Shown one piece after another: positions 16,091-24,990 of a stretch of DNA of 31,570 nucleotides. The position numbers and the translations under genes are program-made. Under the pieces are notes generated by a model that did no database searches, had not been told where the DNA came from, and was given only the letters and a program-made list of their open reading frames with translations. Numbering within the stretch: position 1 is the stretch's first letter; each line of letters begins with the position of its first letter. Location of the stretch: positions 1 through 31,570 of the forward strand of contig CAJULW010000003.1 of assembly GCA_910587515.1 (NCBI GenBank), given 5' to 3'. This DNA comes from an uncultured Duncaniella sp. (lineage in GTDB: Bacteria > Bacteroidota > Bacteroidia > Bacteroidales > Muribaculaceae).

Positions 16091-17461
16091 ATGTCACAAA
16101 AAACTACTTTCGGTTCAAAAATCGGACTGATAGCCACTACCGTCGGCTCTGCTGTAGGACTCGGGAATGTATGGCGTTTTCCGGCAGAAACACAAGCCAA
16201 CGGTGGCGCAATCTTTCTTTTGATATATATCGCATGCGTATTCATACTCGGCATACCAGTGATGACCGCGGAATTTTCACTCGGACGCGGAGGCTCATCT
16301 GACGCGACAGGAGTTTTCCGAAAAGTGACTCCCAATAAAAAAGGATGGTGGCTCGTTGGTGCACTCGCTATAATGGCCTCTTATCTGATACTATCGTTCT
16401 ACATGGTTGTATCAGGATGGACCCTTGAATATCTCATACAATCGATCAGCGGAAATCTATACGCTACTGACAGCGAAATTGTTGCCGGCAATAAAGAGCA
16501 ATTGTTCAATAACAGGATGACGGAATACATTAGAGGTACATACAGACCTCTGATAATGACATATATTATGCTTGCCGCAAACGCCTTCGTGCTTCTTAAA
16601 GGTGTCCAAAAAGGAATTGAAAAGATTTCAAACATAATGATGCCGGTGCTGTTCATACTACTTTTAATGTTCTGCGTCGTATCTCTGTCTCTGCCTAATG
16701 CATCAGAAGGCGTATCGTTCTTTCTCAAACCGGATTTTTCAGCGGTCAGTGCAAAAACTATCGTAAACGCACTCGGACAAGCCTTTTTCTCCTTAAGCCT
16801 TGCAATGGGCATACTCGTAACATACGCAAGCTACTACCCTCCCAAAACCAAACTGACACGAACTGCAGTGACCGTATCTGTCCTCGATCTCGGAGTCGCG
16901 ATACTTATGGGACTGATAATATTTCCAGCGGTCATGACATTCGGACTTACCGACCATGATCTTGCGGGGTCAGCCCTGGTATTCATAACACTTCCGGAAA
17001 TATTCTCACAAATGAGCGGCACTCTTTTCTGGTCCGCGCTCTTCTTTTTATTGCTCTCGGTAGCCGCATTCACGTCAACCATATCTCTTGCCGAAGTCTC
17101 AGTCGCTTTTATGGAGCAACGCTTCGGCTTCACGCGGACACGGTCAGTCATAACCGTCGTTGCCCCGCTGTTCATTCTGAGTTCTGTATGCTCTCTCTCC
17201 GTAGGGCCATGGAGCGAATTCACAATATACGGAATGACCATATTTGATTTCCTTGACACTGTAGCGACCAATATCATGCTTCCGGTTGGAGGCATACTCC
17301 TGTGCGTATACATGGGATGGATCGCACCCCGCAGTTTCTTCCGCAAAGAAATGACGAACAATGGCAAACTCAAATCCCACACATTCGCAATAATAGCGTT
17401 TATAATCAAATGGATAGCCCCCCTGCTGATCGCATTGGTATTGGCAGGACAATTTCTATAG
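16091..17461 (+). CDS. Sodium-dependent symporter, NSS/SNF family
   Basis: The 456-residue integral membrane protein has about eleven hydrophobic spans, the usual size for prokaryotic NSS transporters. The N-terminal signature IATTVGSAVGLGNVWRFPAETQANGG (shown here only as its family hallmark, TM1) contains the unwound sodium- and substrate-binding stretch. The family imports amino acids or related small molecules with Na+. The substrate cannot be assigned. It ends 7 bases before the stop of the convergent PepSY-like gene, so transcription may overlap at the 3' ends. Confidence 0.93.
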   Translation: MSQKTTFGSKIGLIATTVGSAVGLGNVWRFPAETQANGGAIFLLIYIACVFILGIPVMTAEFSLGRGGSSDATGVFRKVTPNKKGWWLVGALAIMASYLILSFYMVVSGWTLEYLIQSISGNLYATDSEIVAGNKEQLFNNRMTEYIRGTYRPLIMTYIMLAANAFVLLKGVQKGIEKISNIMMPVLFILLLMFCVVSLSLPNASEGVSFFLKPDFSAVSAKTIVNALGQAFFSLSLAMGILVTYASYYPPKTKLTRTAVTVSVLDLGVAILMGLIIFPAVMTFGLTDHDLAGSALVFITLPEIFSQMSGTLFWSALFFLLLSVAAFTSTISLAEVSVAFMEQRFGFTRTRSVITVVAPLFILSSVCSLSVGPWSEFTIYGMTIFDFLDTVATNIMLPVGGILLCVYMGWIAPRSFFRKEMTNNGKLKSHTFAIIAFIIKWIAPLLIALVLAGQFL

Positions 17462-17468
17462 ACGATAT

Positions 17469-17921
17469 TTATGAGTCCAATGTCGTTCCGTCGGGATATG
17501 TCACCTTTCCCGAGCTGATATCGTATGTAATCACGGTGTCTTCCATTGTCAGCTTATAATAATTTTTATCACGTCTCATACGATAAACAGAGCCTTGTTG
17601 AGCGGTTCCCTGCAGATAGCTAAAAAGAGCCGGCGGCACTTCATCATATACAATCACTTCCGGTAAACGCACACCATTGCCATCTATCGACAACCAATTA
17701 TATTCGCTATCAAATATCAGTGTCGCACCATTGTTTATCTTGACTTTATAACAGTTGTCGTCCTGCATAAACTGGCTGACTCCGCTTCCCGGATAATAAC
17801 GCTCAATAAAAGAAGTCAGAGGCGATGGCAACTCATTCCAAACATTGTCGGAACATGCTCCAAGAATTATAATCCCTATGACAAAAGGGAAGAAAATTAA
17901 TTTTTCAAAACGGTTGTTCAT
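17469..17921 (-). CDS. PepSY-like lipoprotein
   Basis: The 150-residue protein has a lipoprotein signal (FVIGIIILGAC, lipid-modified Cys at about 23). Two PepSY-like (DUF2874-type) repeats follow: PSPLTSFIERYYPGSGVSQF...YKVKINNGATLIFDSEYNW and VPPALFSYLQGT...YYKLTMEDTVITYD. The repeat pattern matches Bacteroidetes periplasmic PepSY-like proteins, whose function is unknown. It may face the periplasm from the inner or outer membrane. It is convergent with the NSS transporter. Confidence 0.8.
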   Translation of the reverse strand: MNNRFEKLIFFPFVIGIIILGACSDNVWNELPSPLTSFIERYYPGSGVSQFMQDDNCYKVKINNGATLIFDSEYNWLSIDGNGVRLPEVIVYDEVPPALFSYLQGTAQQGSVYRMRRDKNYYKLTMEDTVITYDISSGKVTYPDGTTLDS

Positions 17922-18176
17922 AGGCGTAGATATATAAATATTTTATACGTTTCACAACAATTTTTCACCTTCTAAAGTTGAATCGTAATCAACAATTTAA
18001 CATGTTGCCATCCAAACGATACAACATCAAACTGAAAAATTCAATCACCACATATCCCACTATAGGAATACATCCCTATTCGCCAATTAACCGGAAATGA
18101 TTAATAATCAAACCTACAACAACTCAAAAAACAATAGATATGGTTTAAATCCGCCACAAGGAATCTGATAAATTCG

Positions 18177-18184
18177 TATCTTCG
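18177..18184 (+). promoter_or_regulatory. Weak candidate -7 box for the TetR gene
   Basis: TATCTTCG (one mismatch to TAnnTTTG) lies 26 bases upstream of the TetR start. The 288-base region from 17922 to 18209 otherwise shows no gene and no clear palindrome. Confidence 0.35.
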
Positions 18185-18209
18185 CGAAATAAATCAACTG
18201 AAACGAAAT

Positions 18210-18821
18210 ATGATAACCAACCGGGAAGAGGTACTTGAAAACGCTTTACGTGTTTTCGCGAAAATGAATTACGAAAAAGCGAGCCAGGTCGAGATAGCCA
18301 AAGCCTGCGGCCTGTCAAAAGCCGGATTGATCTATTATTTCCCTCTAAAACTGGATTTATTTGTAGCGGTGATAGATAAATATGTATTCAATATGCAGTC
18401 CGTGGCCAACAAATTCCAATTCTCGACCATATCTTTGGCTGATTTTATCAACCATTATGTAGCCGGAGTGGAGAAAACCATGCATCGGCTACTCTCGTTG
18501 CTTGATGACAGGAATAACCCATCTAATTGCAGTTTCAATTTTTACTATTTCCATCTGCTTATGCAAGTCCGGCTTTATTACCCAAATCCAGAAAGAAAAA
18601 TAGCCGAAATATTCCGACAGGATTACGAGTTGTGGAAATCGGCCATAAATTCAGCAAAAGACAACGGGGAAATACGCAAAGACGTAGATGTAGAAAATAC
18701 AGCCTGTATGTTCCGACAAATGTTTTTCGGAGTATCGTTCGAACAGTCATTCCTCAACGGCCTTGACACAAAACAACTCGCCCAAAAACTGAACTTTATC
18801 TATTCCCTAATAAAAGTCTGA
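18210..18821 (+). CDS. TetR/AcrR-family transcriptional regulator
   Basis: The 203-residue protein has the TetR N-terminal helix-turn-helix (about 1-50). The recognition part VEIAKACGLSKAGLIYYFPLKLDLF is diagnostic. An all-helical ligand and dimerisation domain fills the rest. Such proteins usually repress and are released by a small-molecule ligand. An 8-4-8 palindrome typical of TetR operators overlaps the promoter of the next gene (18931-18950), which makes that lipoprotein the best candidate target. The ligand is unknown. Confidence 0.92.
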   Translation: MITNREEVLENALRVFAKMNYEKASQVEIAKACGLSKAGLIYYFPLKLDLFVAVIDKYVFNMQSVANKFQFSTISLADFINHYVAGVEKTMHRLLSLLDDRNNPSNCSFNFYYFHLLMQVRLYYPNPERKIAEIFRQDYELWKSAINSAKDNGEIRKDVDVENTACMFRQMFFGVSFEQSFLNGLDTKQLAQKLNFIYSLIKV

Positions 18822-18930
18822 AAATCAGAACTATTTTAATAAACACAATCTAAAAAAGCTATAACGCAGACTTCTTAATTGCAGATTATAATAATCAGCC
18901 AATAATAGCATTATGTTTCTACGCCACAAA

Positions 18931-18950
18931 AACAGACCAATCGGTTTGTT
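18931..18950. promoter_or_regulatory. Putative TetR-family operator
   Basis: AACAGACC (18931-18938), four bases, then GGTTTGTT (18943-18950) form an inverted repeat with one mismatch in eight. The right half overlaps the -33 TTG (18946-18948) of the downstream promoter, so binding would block RNA polymerase. A TetR gene ends 110 bases upstream. The regulatory link is inferred from position and symmetry. Confidence 0.55.
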
Positions 18951-18974
18951 TTTCGGATTATTTTCGTAATTTTG
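18946..18974 (+). promoter_or_regulatory. Promoter of the lipoprotein gene at 19051
   Basis: TTG at 18946-18948 and an exact TAATTTTG -7 box at 18967-18974 are separated by 18 bases. Transcription would start near 18981, inside a hairpin (18978-19000, CCGGAA...TTCCGG), giving a leader of about 70 nt with a structured 5' end. Confidence 0.65.
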
Positions 18975-18977
18975 CCT

Positions 18978-19000
18978 CCGGAATCGAAAAACGGTTCCGG
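18978..19000 (+). promoter_or_regulatory. Hairpin at the predicted 5' end of the lipoprotein mRNA
   Basis: CCGGAATCG and CGGTTCCGG pair across a short A-rich loop. The position at or just after the predicted start of transcription suggests a 5' stabilising stem or a second protein-binding site. It lacks a following T-run, so it is not a usual terminator. Confidence 0.4.
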
Positions 19001-19050
19001 ATTCATATTTATTTCTCAACTATAATAAACCAACCACAATCACAAACTAC

Positions 19051-19665
19051 ATGAAAAAAGATTTTTTTAGAAACATGCTCTCAATTCCGGTATTCGCGGC
19101 ATTGGCGACTTCTTGTGGCAGTTTTAATCCCGGTCCATTGCCAGAAAATATAGTTGGAGACGCTCCTGGAGAACTAAAATCCAAAATATGTGACCTCATG
19201 GAGCTTGCCGAGACCGACTCCACTAAAGTGGAATTCGCAGAAATCACCACCACGTTTATATACCGTCCCAATGACCACAACGCCCATGCACATATCCAAA
19301 TAGTATCACCCAGCGACAAAAACAAAATGGAACAGTTGGACTGGAACGACATGAAAGAGCGTCGCAATAGCTATGAGCGATACGATCTGACCGTAGCCAC
19401 TCGGGTCAGTGAAGATCTTATAGACACATACGAGGGGTACAAGGACATGCTGTTCACATATGACGATATCAGAAAATATATCGACAATCTCCCCTCATAT
19501 TGCGAAGAAGCCATCAAGGCTTCGGGATACAAGGACGATGCCTATATCAGCAATTTCGAAATAAACGCTGACGGTGCAAGCATAAGTGTCAAGCACAAAG
19601 ATGCCAATATATCCAAAACCTATAATATATCGACCGACGGAAAGAATATCATAGTTGCGGAATAA
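19051..19665 (+). CDS. Hypothetical lipoprotein under probable TetR control
   Basis: The 204-residue protein has a lipobox (FAALATSC, lipid-modified Cys22), then a mixed alpha/beta domain with no motif I recognise (for example VEFAEITTTFIYRPNDHNAHAHIQI and EEAIKASGYKDDAYISNFEI). It is probably anchored in the cell envelope. A clear promoter with an overlapping TetR palindrome precedes it and a strong terminator follows. It therefore forms a one-gene transcript likely induced by the ligand of the adjacent TetR protein. Confidence 0.75.
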   Translation: MKKDFFRNMLSIPVFAALATSCGSFNPGPLPENIVGDAPGELKSKICDLMELAETDSTKVEFAEITTTFIYRPNDHNAHAHIQIVSPSDKNKMEQLDWNDMKERRNSYERYDLTVATRVSEDLIDTYEGYKDMLFTYDDIRKYIDNLPSYCEEAIKASGYKDDAYISNFEINADGASISVKHKDANISKTYNISTDGKNIIVAE

Positions 19666-19701
19666 CCCCATAAATTAACCTAAAACTATCTAAACACAAA
19701 A

Positions 19702-19744
19702 AACGCTGATTTCTGACATGTTGAAGATGTCAGAAATCAGCGTT
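19702..19744. terminator. Strong terminator hairpin after the lipoprotein gene
   Basis: A perfect 18-bp stem, AACGCTGATTTCTGACAT (19702-19719) with its complement at 19727-19744, encloses a 7-base loop. It lies between the plus-strand lipoprotein (ends 19665) and the minus-strand gene ending at 19794, so it can serve both. Confidence 0.85.
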
Positions 19745-19793
19745 CATTCTTATAACCAGCCATATACGGAAAAATCATCATACAATAACGATT

Positions 19794-20258
19794 CTAAACG
19801 CTTATATTTATCCGATCTTCAAAACAATGATTACCAGACCATGGACGTTCATTGACTCCAATCAGTGCAGAACCGAAATATTGGCCCTCCAATATATAGA
19901 TCGTATGTTTATTAATGGCGTCCATACCCATTCGAGAAATCATCTGCCGTTCTATTATGGAAAGATCGTCTCCATAATACTCAATCATTGGAAGCCAATC
20001 ATACAACGCCCGGCACTGATCAAAAGTAAAAATATCCAAACACATTTGTCGAGTGTTTGCTGTATAATTAAATCTTTTATGATTCGAAGTATTAATATGA
20101 TAGGGATATCCCAACTGATTAATGGCCTGCTCCAACCATAAATGGGACATTGGTATGTCGCAAAACAGCCCCGGATTTGTTTTATCAGGCAGATTATTAT
20201 TAATTTGTGGAAGAGCGCATTGTAAATTTTTAGACAACAAACTATCAATGGACAACAC
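19794..20258 (-). CDS. Unrecognised protein (154 residues or shorter)
   Basis: I do not recognise the family. The composition looks like a real folded protein: many aromatic residues, blocks such as FTFDQCRALYDWLPMIEYYGDDLS and ERQMISRMGMDAINKHTIYILEG, and a Pro/Trp segment near the C-terminus. No signal peptide or membrane span is present. Starting at 20258 its first codons overlap, on the opposite strand, the McrC remnant. The internal ATG at 20150 would remove that overlap and still keep the apparently coherent part. It could also be a fragment left by the insertion or deletion that removed most of McrBC. Confidence 0.45.
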   Translation of the reverse strand: MLSIDSLLSKNLQCALPQINNNLPDKTNPGLFCDIPMSHLWLEQAINQLGYPYHINTSNHKRFNYTANTRQMCLDIFTFDQCRALYDWLPMIEYYGDDLSIIERQMISRMGMDAINKHTIYILEGQYFGSALIGVNERPWSGNHCFEDRINISV

Positions 20259-21006
20259 TATAAACCGGACAATAAGAACTATTTATAGATTGTTGAAAAA
20301 TAAAGGTTTATCACCTATAATACATGAATTCGAAGCATATGACAATTATCTTTGCTCCATGGGAGTCAATTCCGAGGTCTACGACCCCACTGCAATTGAC
20401 AATATAAAATATACAAGGTTAAACGCTCCATATAAAGCTGTAATGAATTTAAGCCGGACAATCCTCGCAAACTATAAGGCCGAATCCTAATCAGGGAACA
20501 GTTCAAAATGCGATACTTCCTACTTCATTGACATAGCTGAACTATGGGAAATGTATCTATTGAAACTACTCAGGAACAATCTCCCGCCAGAATATCATAT
20601 ATATTCTCCAAACACCGATCATGGTGACAGTTTACTTGAAAATGAAATGCGAGAGATAAAGCCAGATATCATTATAAAAAAGGACAACCGGGTTGTCATG
20701 ATCATTGATGCCAAATATAAAAACTACACCCGCTTTGGAAGAACGGCTGAATTTGGAATTCAGCGAGAAGACCTGTATCAGATGTCGACATATCTGTATC
20801 ATTATGGCAAAGAGAACCAGACCATAACCGGAATATTTACATCGCCAGTCCAATGTATCGATAACGATATTCACACATATTCAGGGAATAAAAATCACAA
20901 AATCGGACTCGTAAACATGAATATTGTAGATGCACACGATGACATAAGCCTTATACACGAATATGAAGATAAGTATATCAATAAAATCAGATCACTTCTT
21001 AAATAA
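20206..21006 (+). pseudogene. McrC-like restriction subunit, 5'-truncated and with an in-frame stop
   Basis: The frame beginning near 20206 gives an McrC-type middle region (LSMDNTINRTIRTIYRLL, then YTRLNAPYKAVMNLSRTIL). It meets a TAA at 20488-20490. The same frame then continues SYFIDIAELWEMYLLKLLRN and the nuclease core PDIIIKKDNRVVMIIDAKYK followed by REDLYQMSTYLYHYG. The D...DAK pattern is the PD-(D/E)xK site of McrC, the nuclease partner of the GTPase McrB in type IV restriction of modified DNA. The N-terminal half and McrB are absent. The downstream piece from ATG 20551 could still be translated as a 151-residue protein. Confidence 0.75.
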
Positions 21007-21185
21007 TTTATAATACATCTAAGTATCATTGTTCTATTATGATTTTATTTAAGTGTATGCTTGAATAAATCTCTTTCAAGATTGAAATAACACATAAAAG
21101 ACACAATAATAATTTGAATGAACATTTGTTCACGTATCAATCACCAATTGTCACGAAATTTGCGAACAAAACAAACCATAGCAAT

Positions 21186-22001
21186 ATGAACAAACTGATC
21201 ATTCCTCTACTTTTTGTAGCAAGCCTCATTATTGTCGCGTGCAACGATGACGAACCCAAAGACCGTGTTAAGGAAATCGCCATGTCCGTTTCATCGGAAA
21301 CCGGTGTGATGTATGACCTTTTTGACACCGATGAAGAGTATCCGATCGAATGTATGCTTGTAATGTCCGAAGATAATCCGGGCGTTTGGACTCCGCTTGC
21401 TTTTGGCAGAATAGAAGGCTTCACTTACGAAAAAGGCCACGAATATGAACTCCGTGTCAAGCGGACTATACTTGCCAATCCTCCTATGGACGCATCGGAC
21501 AGAACCTATTCTCTTGTCCGTATTCTTATGGATCGACCTGTGACAAAGCCTGAAATTCCTGGGGATAAGGAGATCACATCTGAATCGGATATTGAATACC
21601 AAGCACTTTGCCCGTTCAATAAATATTCCGTCGAAACACAGTATCTGATTGACCAAGATGGAAAGATCTATTATTCTAACGGCAGAGCACTGCCATCATA
21701 CAACACTGCTCGCCTCTACATCAACGATATTCTCAGTAAAGACGATCCTGACTGGGTTAAATTTGAAAGCGTGCCATATATGGCTATATATTCTTTTGTC
21801 CTGTCGCCATTGACTGATCAAATTCAACTTATCCGTAATGATTCACACGGTCCCTTGTTTAAAGAAGTCATAACTCAAGAAGATTTTGAACATATCTGCA
21901 ATACAATGAAAAAAGGTGAAGAATTGAGATATGCGCTAATTTTAGCAAATGTCTATAGAAAAGGACTTCAGAATGTGGAATTTGTCATAAAGAAACAATA
22001 A
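21186..22001 (+). CDS. DUF4377-containing lipoprotein
   Basis: The ATG at 21186 is chosen because it puts the lipobox (LIIVAC, Cys about 19) right behind a hydrophobic signal. The upstream in-frame ATG at 21114 would not. The mature protein holds a DUF4377 domain near residues 60-110, with the pattern RIEGFTYEKGHEYELRVKRT followed by NPPMDASDRTYSLV. A second domain of unknown type reaches the end. DUF4377 proteins are surface or periplasmic lipoproteins of unknown function. It is convergent with the helicase, ending 33 bases from it. Confidence 0.8.
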   Translation: MNKLIIPLLFVASLIIVACNDDEPKDRVKEIAMSVSSETGVMYDLFDTDEEYPIECMLVMSEDNPGVWTPLAFGRIEGFTYEKGHEYELRVKRTILANPPMDASDRTYSLVRILMDRPVTKPEIPGDKEITSESDIEYQALCPFNKYSVETQYLIDQDGKIYYSNGRALPSYNTARLYINDILSKDDPDWVKFESVPYMAIYSFVLSPLTDQIQLIRNDSHGPLFKEVITQEDFEHICNTMKKGEELRYALILANVYRKGLQNVEFVIKKQ

Positions 22002-22034
22002 TCTATACTATAGTACACACGAGATTGCATTAAT

Positions 22035-24764
22035 TTATCCCTGCAACAGCGCGTCAATGATGCGCTGTTCTTCACTGTGCCCGACTGTTGACAATCTGAG
22101 CATGGGCAAACCGTATAATTCCAATATGTGGTCTTTCATCCTGTCACGAATATATTGTTCCGACGTTTCGTTATGGAAACTGTAGCCATCGGTTTCGATT
22201 GCAAGCAATGGTTGCTTACTCACTCGGTTGATAATCAAAAAATCGATGTGTGTTGACTGATGCGACGCATATCTAATTTCTCTGTCCGACATTCCTGTGG
22301 TATCTTTGATCATATACCGTAACGGGTAGTGGCACAAAACTTTTATGTGTGAAAGTTGCGGGACTGTTTTGCGGATATGTTCTATCAATCCGTATGTAAG
22401 ATTTTCAGAATCGTAGTCGGAGATTGTATCTGTCTCATCTTTCTGAGATGATATTTGAGTGAACAGATAATCATATATCGAATGGAGTTTGCTTTCAATA
22501 ACAACGCAATGCTGATACTGTATGTATCCCAAAAGGTCATGTATATTACCTTTTAATTCCTGAGGATTTCCGGAAACGACAAGACAGAACTTGTTTTTTG
22601 CTCTTGACACAGCGACGTTAAGCAGATTGGCGTTGTCTGTGAATTCAGTTATCGAATCGTCTGTCACGCTCATTATAATCGTGCCCTTCTCTCGTCCTTG
22701 ATATTTATGGACTGTGGCTGCTTCGATCTTCGGCAACTGCGAACGAAATGCGTCAACCTGCCTGTTATAAGGAGTAATGATACCGATATCAGGATCGTCT
22801 TTCAACAATGGCAGTAACTCAATCTTAACAGTGTCGATCTCCCGTTGGTTATAATGCCCCCGCGAATGATGTCCTGTGCTTGTGGTTATAGCCATCAATG
22901 GGCTGTCACCTTCATGCCGTTGAGTCATTATAAGCAGATTGCCCCCGTAAAACTTTTGATTGCAAAAATTAATGATGTCAGGATGACAGCGGTAGTGTTC
23001 ACGCAATAGTGTTTCAGGAATATTAGGGATTGCCGCCAGCACAGAACTTAAAAAACTGTGACGTGATGCGTCGTAGGCATCAGAAACGCCATACGACTTT
23101 TTGATTTCTTCAAGTTTTAAAGAGTCGGCTTCTTTGATGACATTTGGCAGTTGCATCGTATCACCGACGATCACTGCATTTTTGGCGCATGTCAGCGATA
23201 GCAAACCGGTATCGACCGCCACTTGCGAAGCCTCGTCCATTATCACGTAATCGAAGATCGTGTCGCTATCGAAGCATAATTTTGAAGAAAACGTTGTGCT
23301 AAGCACAATTGGGTAATCTGCTATCACCGAACCACCATTCCAATATAGATCTTGTGTCGAGGCTATAATTTTTCGTTCGTGATTGAAGCGACTTGATAGT
23401 TTAGCTTTAAGTGCAATCATTGAGTTTTCATTCAATGATTGCATAAGCGCATTCTCATCGACTTTAGAAAGATCAAATTCAAGAGTCTTTATCTCGTTTC
23501 TCAATTCCGATATCTTACTGTGATAAAAGATATATTCCACAAAAGTAATGATATCATGAATTGATCCGGAAGACAATTTGATATTTATTTTAAGTGTCAT
23601 CATCAATCTAAGTTCGACGTCAAGACGTCGGATTATGGTTTTAAGCCGTCTCCATAATCCTGAATTATCGTTTTTTAGATCTTCTGTCAGACGTCTAAGT
23701 TTGTTTAATATCTTGATGACTTTACCGGAGTGTGCGTAGGATTCCGGAGTGTTGAAAACAATGGTGTTTTCTTGTTGAAAATGTATCTTTTCAACCTCAA
23801 CTTCCGCGAGTTCTTGTCTGGCGGTTGCAAGCCTCTCTTTCATCGCGAAAATATTTTCGGCACTTAGTAGGCCTTCTTTGACATTGTTGAAGGCGGAATT
23901 TATCTCTTGACCGGATCTGCGCCATAATGGCAGCTCCGGATTCAATTTTGGTTGATTGGCGATAAATGCCTCCTTGTTTTCTTTCTTCCCTAATGGCGCC
24001 ACTAAAAAACCAAATCCGTTTTTATCGAGCTTTTCCAATACATTTTCTGTCGCGGAATTGTTGTTTGAAACAATGAGCACAGTTTTTTCCGAGATCAGCA
24101 GATTTGCAATGATATTCAGAATGGTTTGAGTCTTGCCGGTTCCCGGAGGGCCTTGTATGACACTTATCTGATTTGACAAAGCTATTTTCACCGCCTTTTC
24201 CTGGCTTGCATTGCATCCGAATGGAAAAATCGGGAAATCTGTACGGTTCGTATTGATACCTTTATCGGGATTCAGATAGGTAGCTGCGACAGTGTTGTCG
24301 TCAATAAAGTCAATTCGAGAATAGATGGATGACAATATGCCTTTGGAATCAGGCTCATCCTCCATGGCTCCGATAGTGTTTATACCTGCACACTGCCTGA
24401 AATAGTCAAATAAGTTCAAAGTACTGCCGGATAGACATGAAGTGCGAATCTCCACCTCGTTTTCCATATATTGTTTGACAAAACCATTTTCAGATTCAAT
24501 AGCATAAAATTTAGCCTTATTACAGCTAAAGACAGTGACAGACTTTATATGATTGTCATTCCGACCATTTATGAAGACATGGATATTTTCGATATTTAAA
24601 TCCACCGGATTTTTGAGCCAAACGACATTGTCTTGTCCATAGGTATATATTTTGTCGGAGTTTTCGAATTTAACAATGAATTTGTCCACATGGTGCTCAA
24701 TACTCTCGACCGAATAAGTTTTATTTACCCCCTTGATTAATATTATGTGCTGTTTGAGATTCAT
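22035..24764 (-). CDS. SF1 (Dna2/NAM7-like) helicase fused to a C-terminal PD-(D/E)xK-type nuclease domain
   Basis: The 909-residue protein has an uncharacterised N-terminal domain (about 1-180). The SF1 core then shows Walker A GPPGTGKT at 205-212, Walker B MDEASQV with Asp510-Glu511, the QL motif in GDTMQLP, LREHYRCHPDIINF, and VHKYQGREKGTIIMSVT and VAVSRAKNKF for the later motifs. A helical spacer of about 200 residues splits the first RecA domain. The C-terminal 110 residues read IDFLII (Asp841), then LLAIETDGYSFH (Glu857, Asp859), like the Vsr/DUF2726/MTES_1575-type endonuclease fold. Such fusions occur in anti-phage loci and may unwind and cut foreign DNA or RNA. That role is inferred. 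It neighbours an McrC remnant. Confidence 0.85.
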   Translation of the reverse strand: MNLKQHIILIKGVNKTYSVESIEHHVDKFIVKFENSDKIYTYGQDNVVWLKNPVDLNIENIHVFINGRNDNHIKSVTVFSCNKAKFYAIESENGFVKQYMENEVEIRTSCLSGSTLNLFDYFRQCAGINTIGAMEDEPDSKGILSSIYSRIDFIDDNTVAATYLNPDKGINTNRTDFPIFPFGCNASQEKAVKIALSNQISVIQGPPGTGKTQTILNIIANLLISEKTVLIVSNNNSATENVLEKLDKNGFGFLVAPLGKKENKEAFIANQPKLNPELPLWRRSGQEINSAFNNVKEGLLSAENIFAMKERLATARQELAEVEVEKIHFQQENTIVFNTPESYAHSGKVIKILNKLRRLTEDLKNDNSGLWRRLKTIIRRLDVELRLMMTLKINIKLSSGSIHDIITFVEYIFYHSKISELRNEIKTLEFDLSKVDENALMQSLNENSMIALKAKLSSRFNHERKIIASTQDLYWNGGSVIADYPIVLSTTFSSKLCFDSDTIFDYVIMDEASQVAVDTGLLSLTCAKNAVIVGDTMQLPNVIKEADSLKLEEIKKSYGVSDAYDASRHSFLSSVLAAIPNIPETLLREHYRCHPDIINFCNQKFYGGNLLIMTQRHEGDSPLMAITTSTGHHSRGHYNQREIDTVKIELLPLLKDDPDIGIITPYNRQVDAFRSQLPKIEAATVHKYQGREKGTIIMSVTDDSITEFTDNANLLNVAVSRAKNKFCLVVSGNPQELKGNIHDLLGYIQYQHCVVIESKLHSIYDYLFTQISSQKDETDTISDYDSENLTYGLIEHIRKTVPQLSHIKVLCHYPLRYMIKDTTGMSDREIRYASHQSTHIDFLIINRVSKQPLLAIETDGYSFHNETSEQYIRDRMKDHILELYGLPMLRLSTVGHSEEQRIIDALLQG

Positions 24765-24941
24765 TGTCTGATTAATTTATAGAGTATACTTGATGGTCAG
24801 TACTTTTTAGAATAAGCAAGACAGTGAAGACTACAATCAGGATAAATTCGTGCCGTCCAAGAAAGGGTGGCAATAAACGGCTCGCTATTTGGCATGAAAC
24901 TAAAATATCCGTAAAAAATCGCAGTTCTCTCAACAATGGTA

Positions 24942-24949
24942 CAAAAATA
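24942..24949 (-). promoter_or_regulatory. Putative -7 box for the helicase gene
   Basis: On the minus strand these bases read TATTTTTG, an exact TAnnTTTG match, in a divergent control region shared with RNase Z. It implies a 5' leader of about 170 nt before the helicase start. No protein or known RNA element is visible in that leader. Confidence 0.4.
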
Positions 24950-24975
24950 CGATTTTTTTTATCGAATATACTTCG

Positions 24976-24983
24976 TATCTTTG
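24976..24983 (+). promoter_or_regulatory. -7 promoter box for RNase Z
   Basis: TATCTTTG is an exact match to the Bacteroidetes consensus and lies only 7 bases from the ATG at 24991. The transcript would therefore be nearly leaderless. Confidence 0.55.
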
Positions 24984-24990
24984 CTTCATC

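Noticed and set aside
16834..17409. 191-codon minus-strand open frame
   Set aside because: It is antisense to the NSS transporter, with no start context or recognisable domain.
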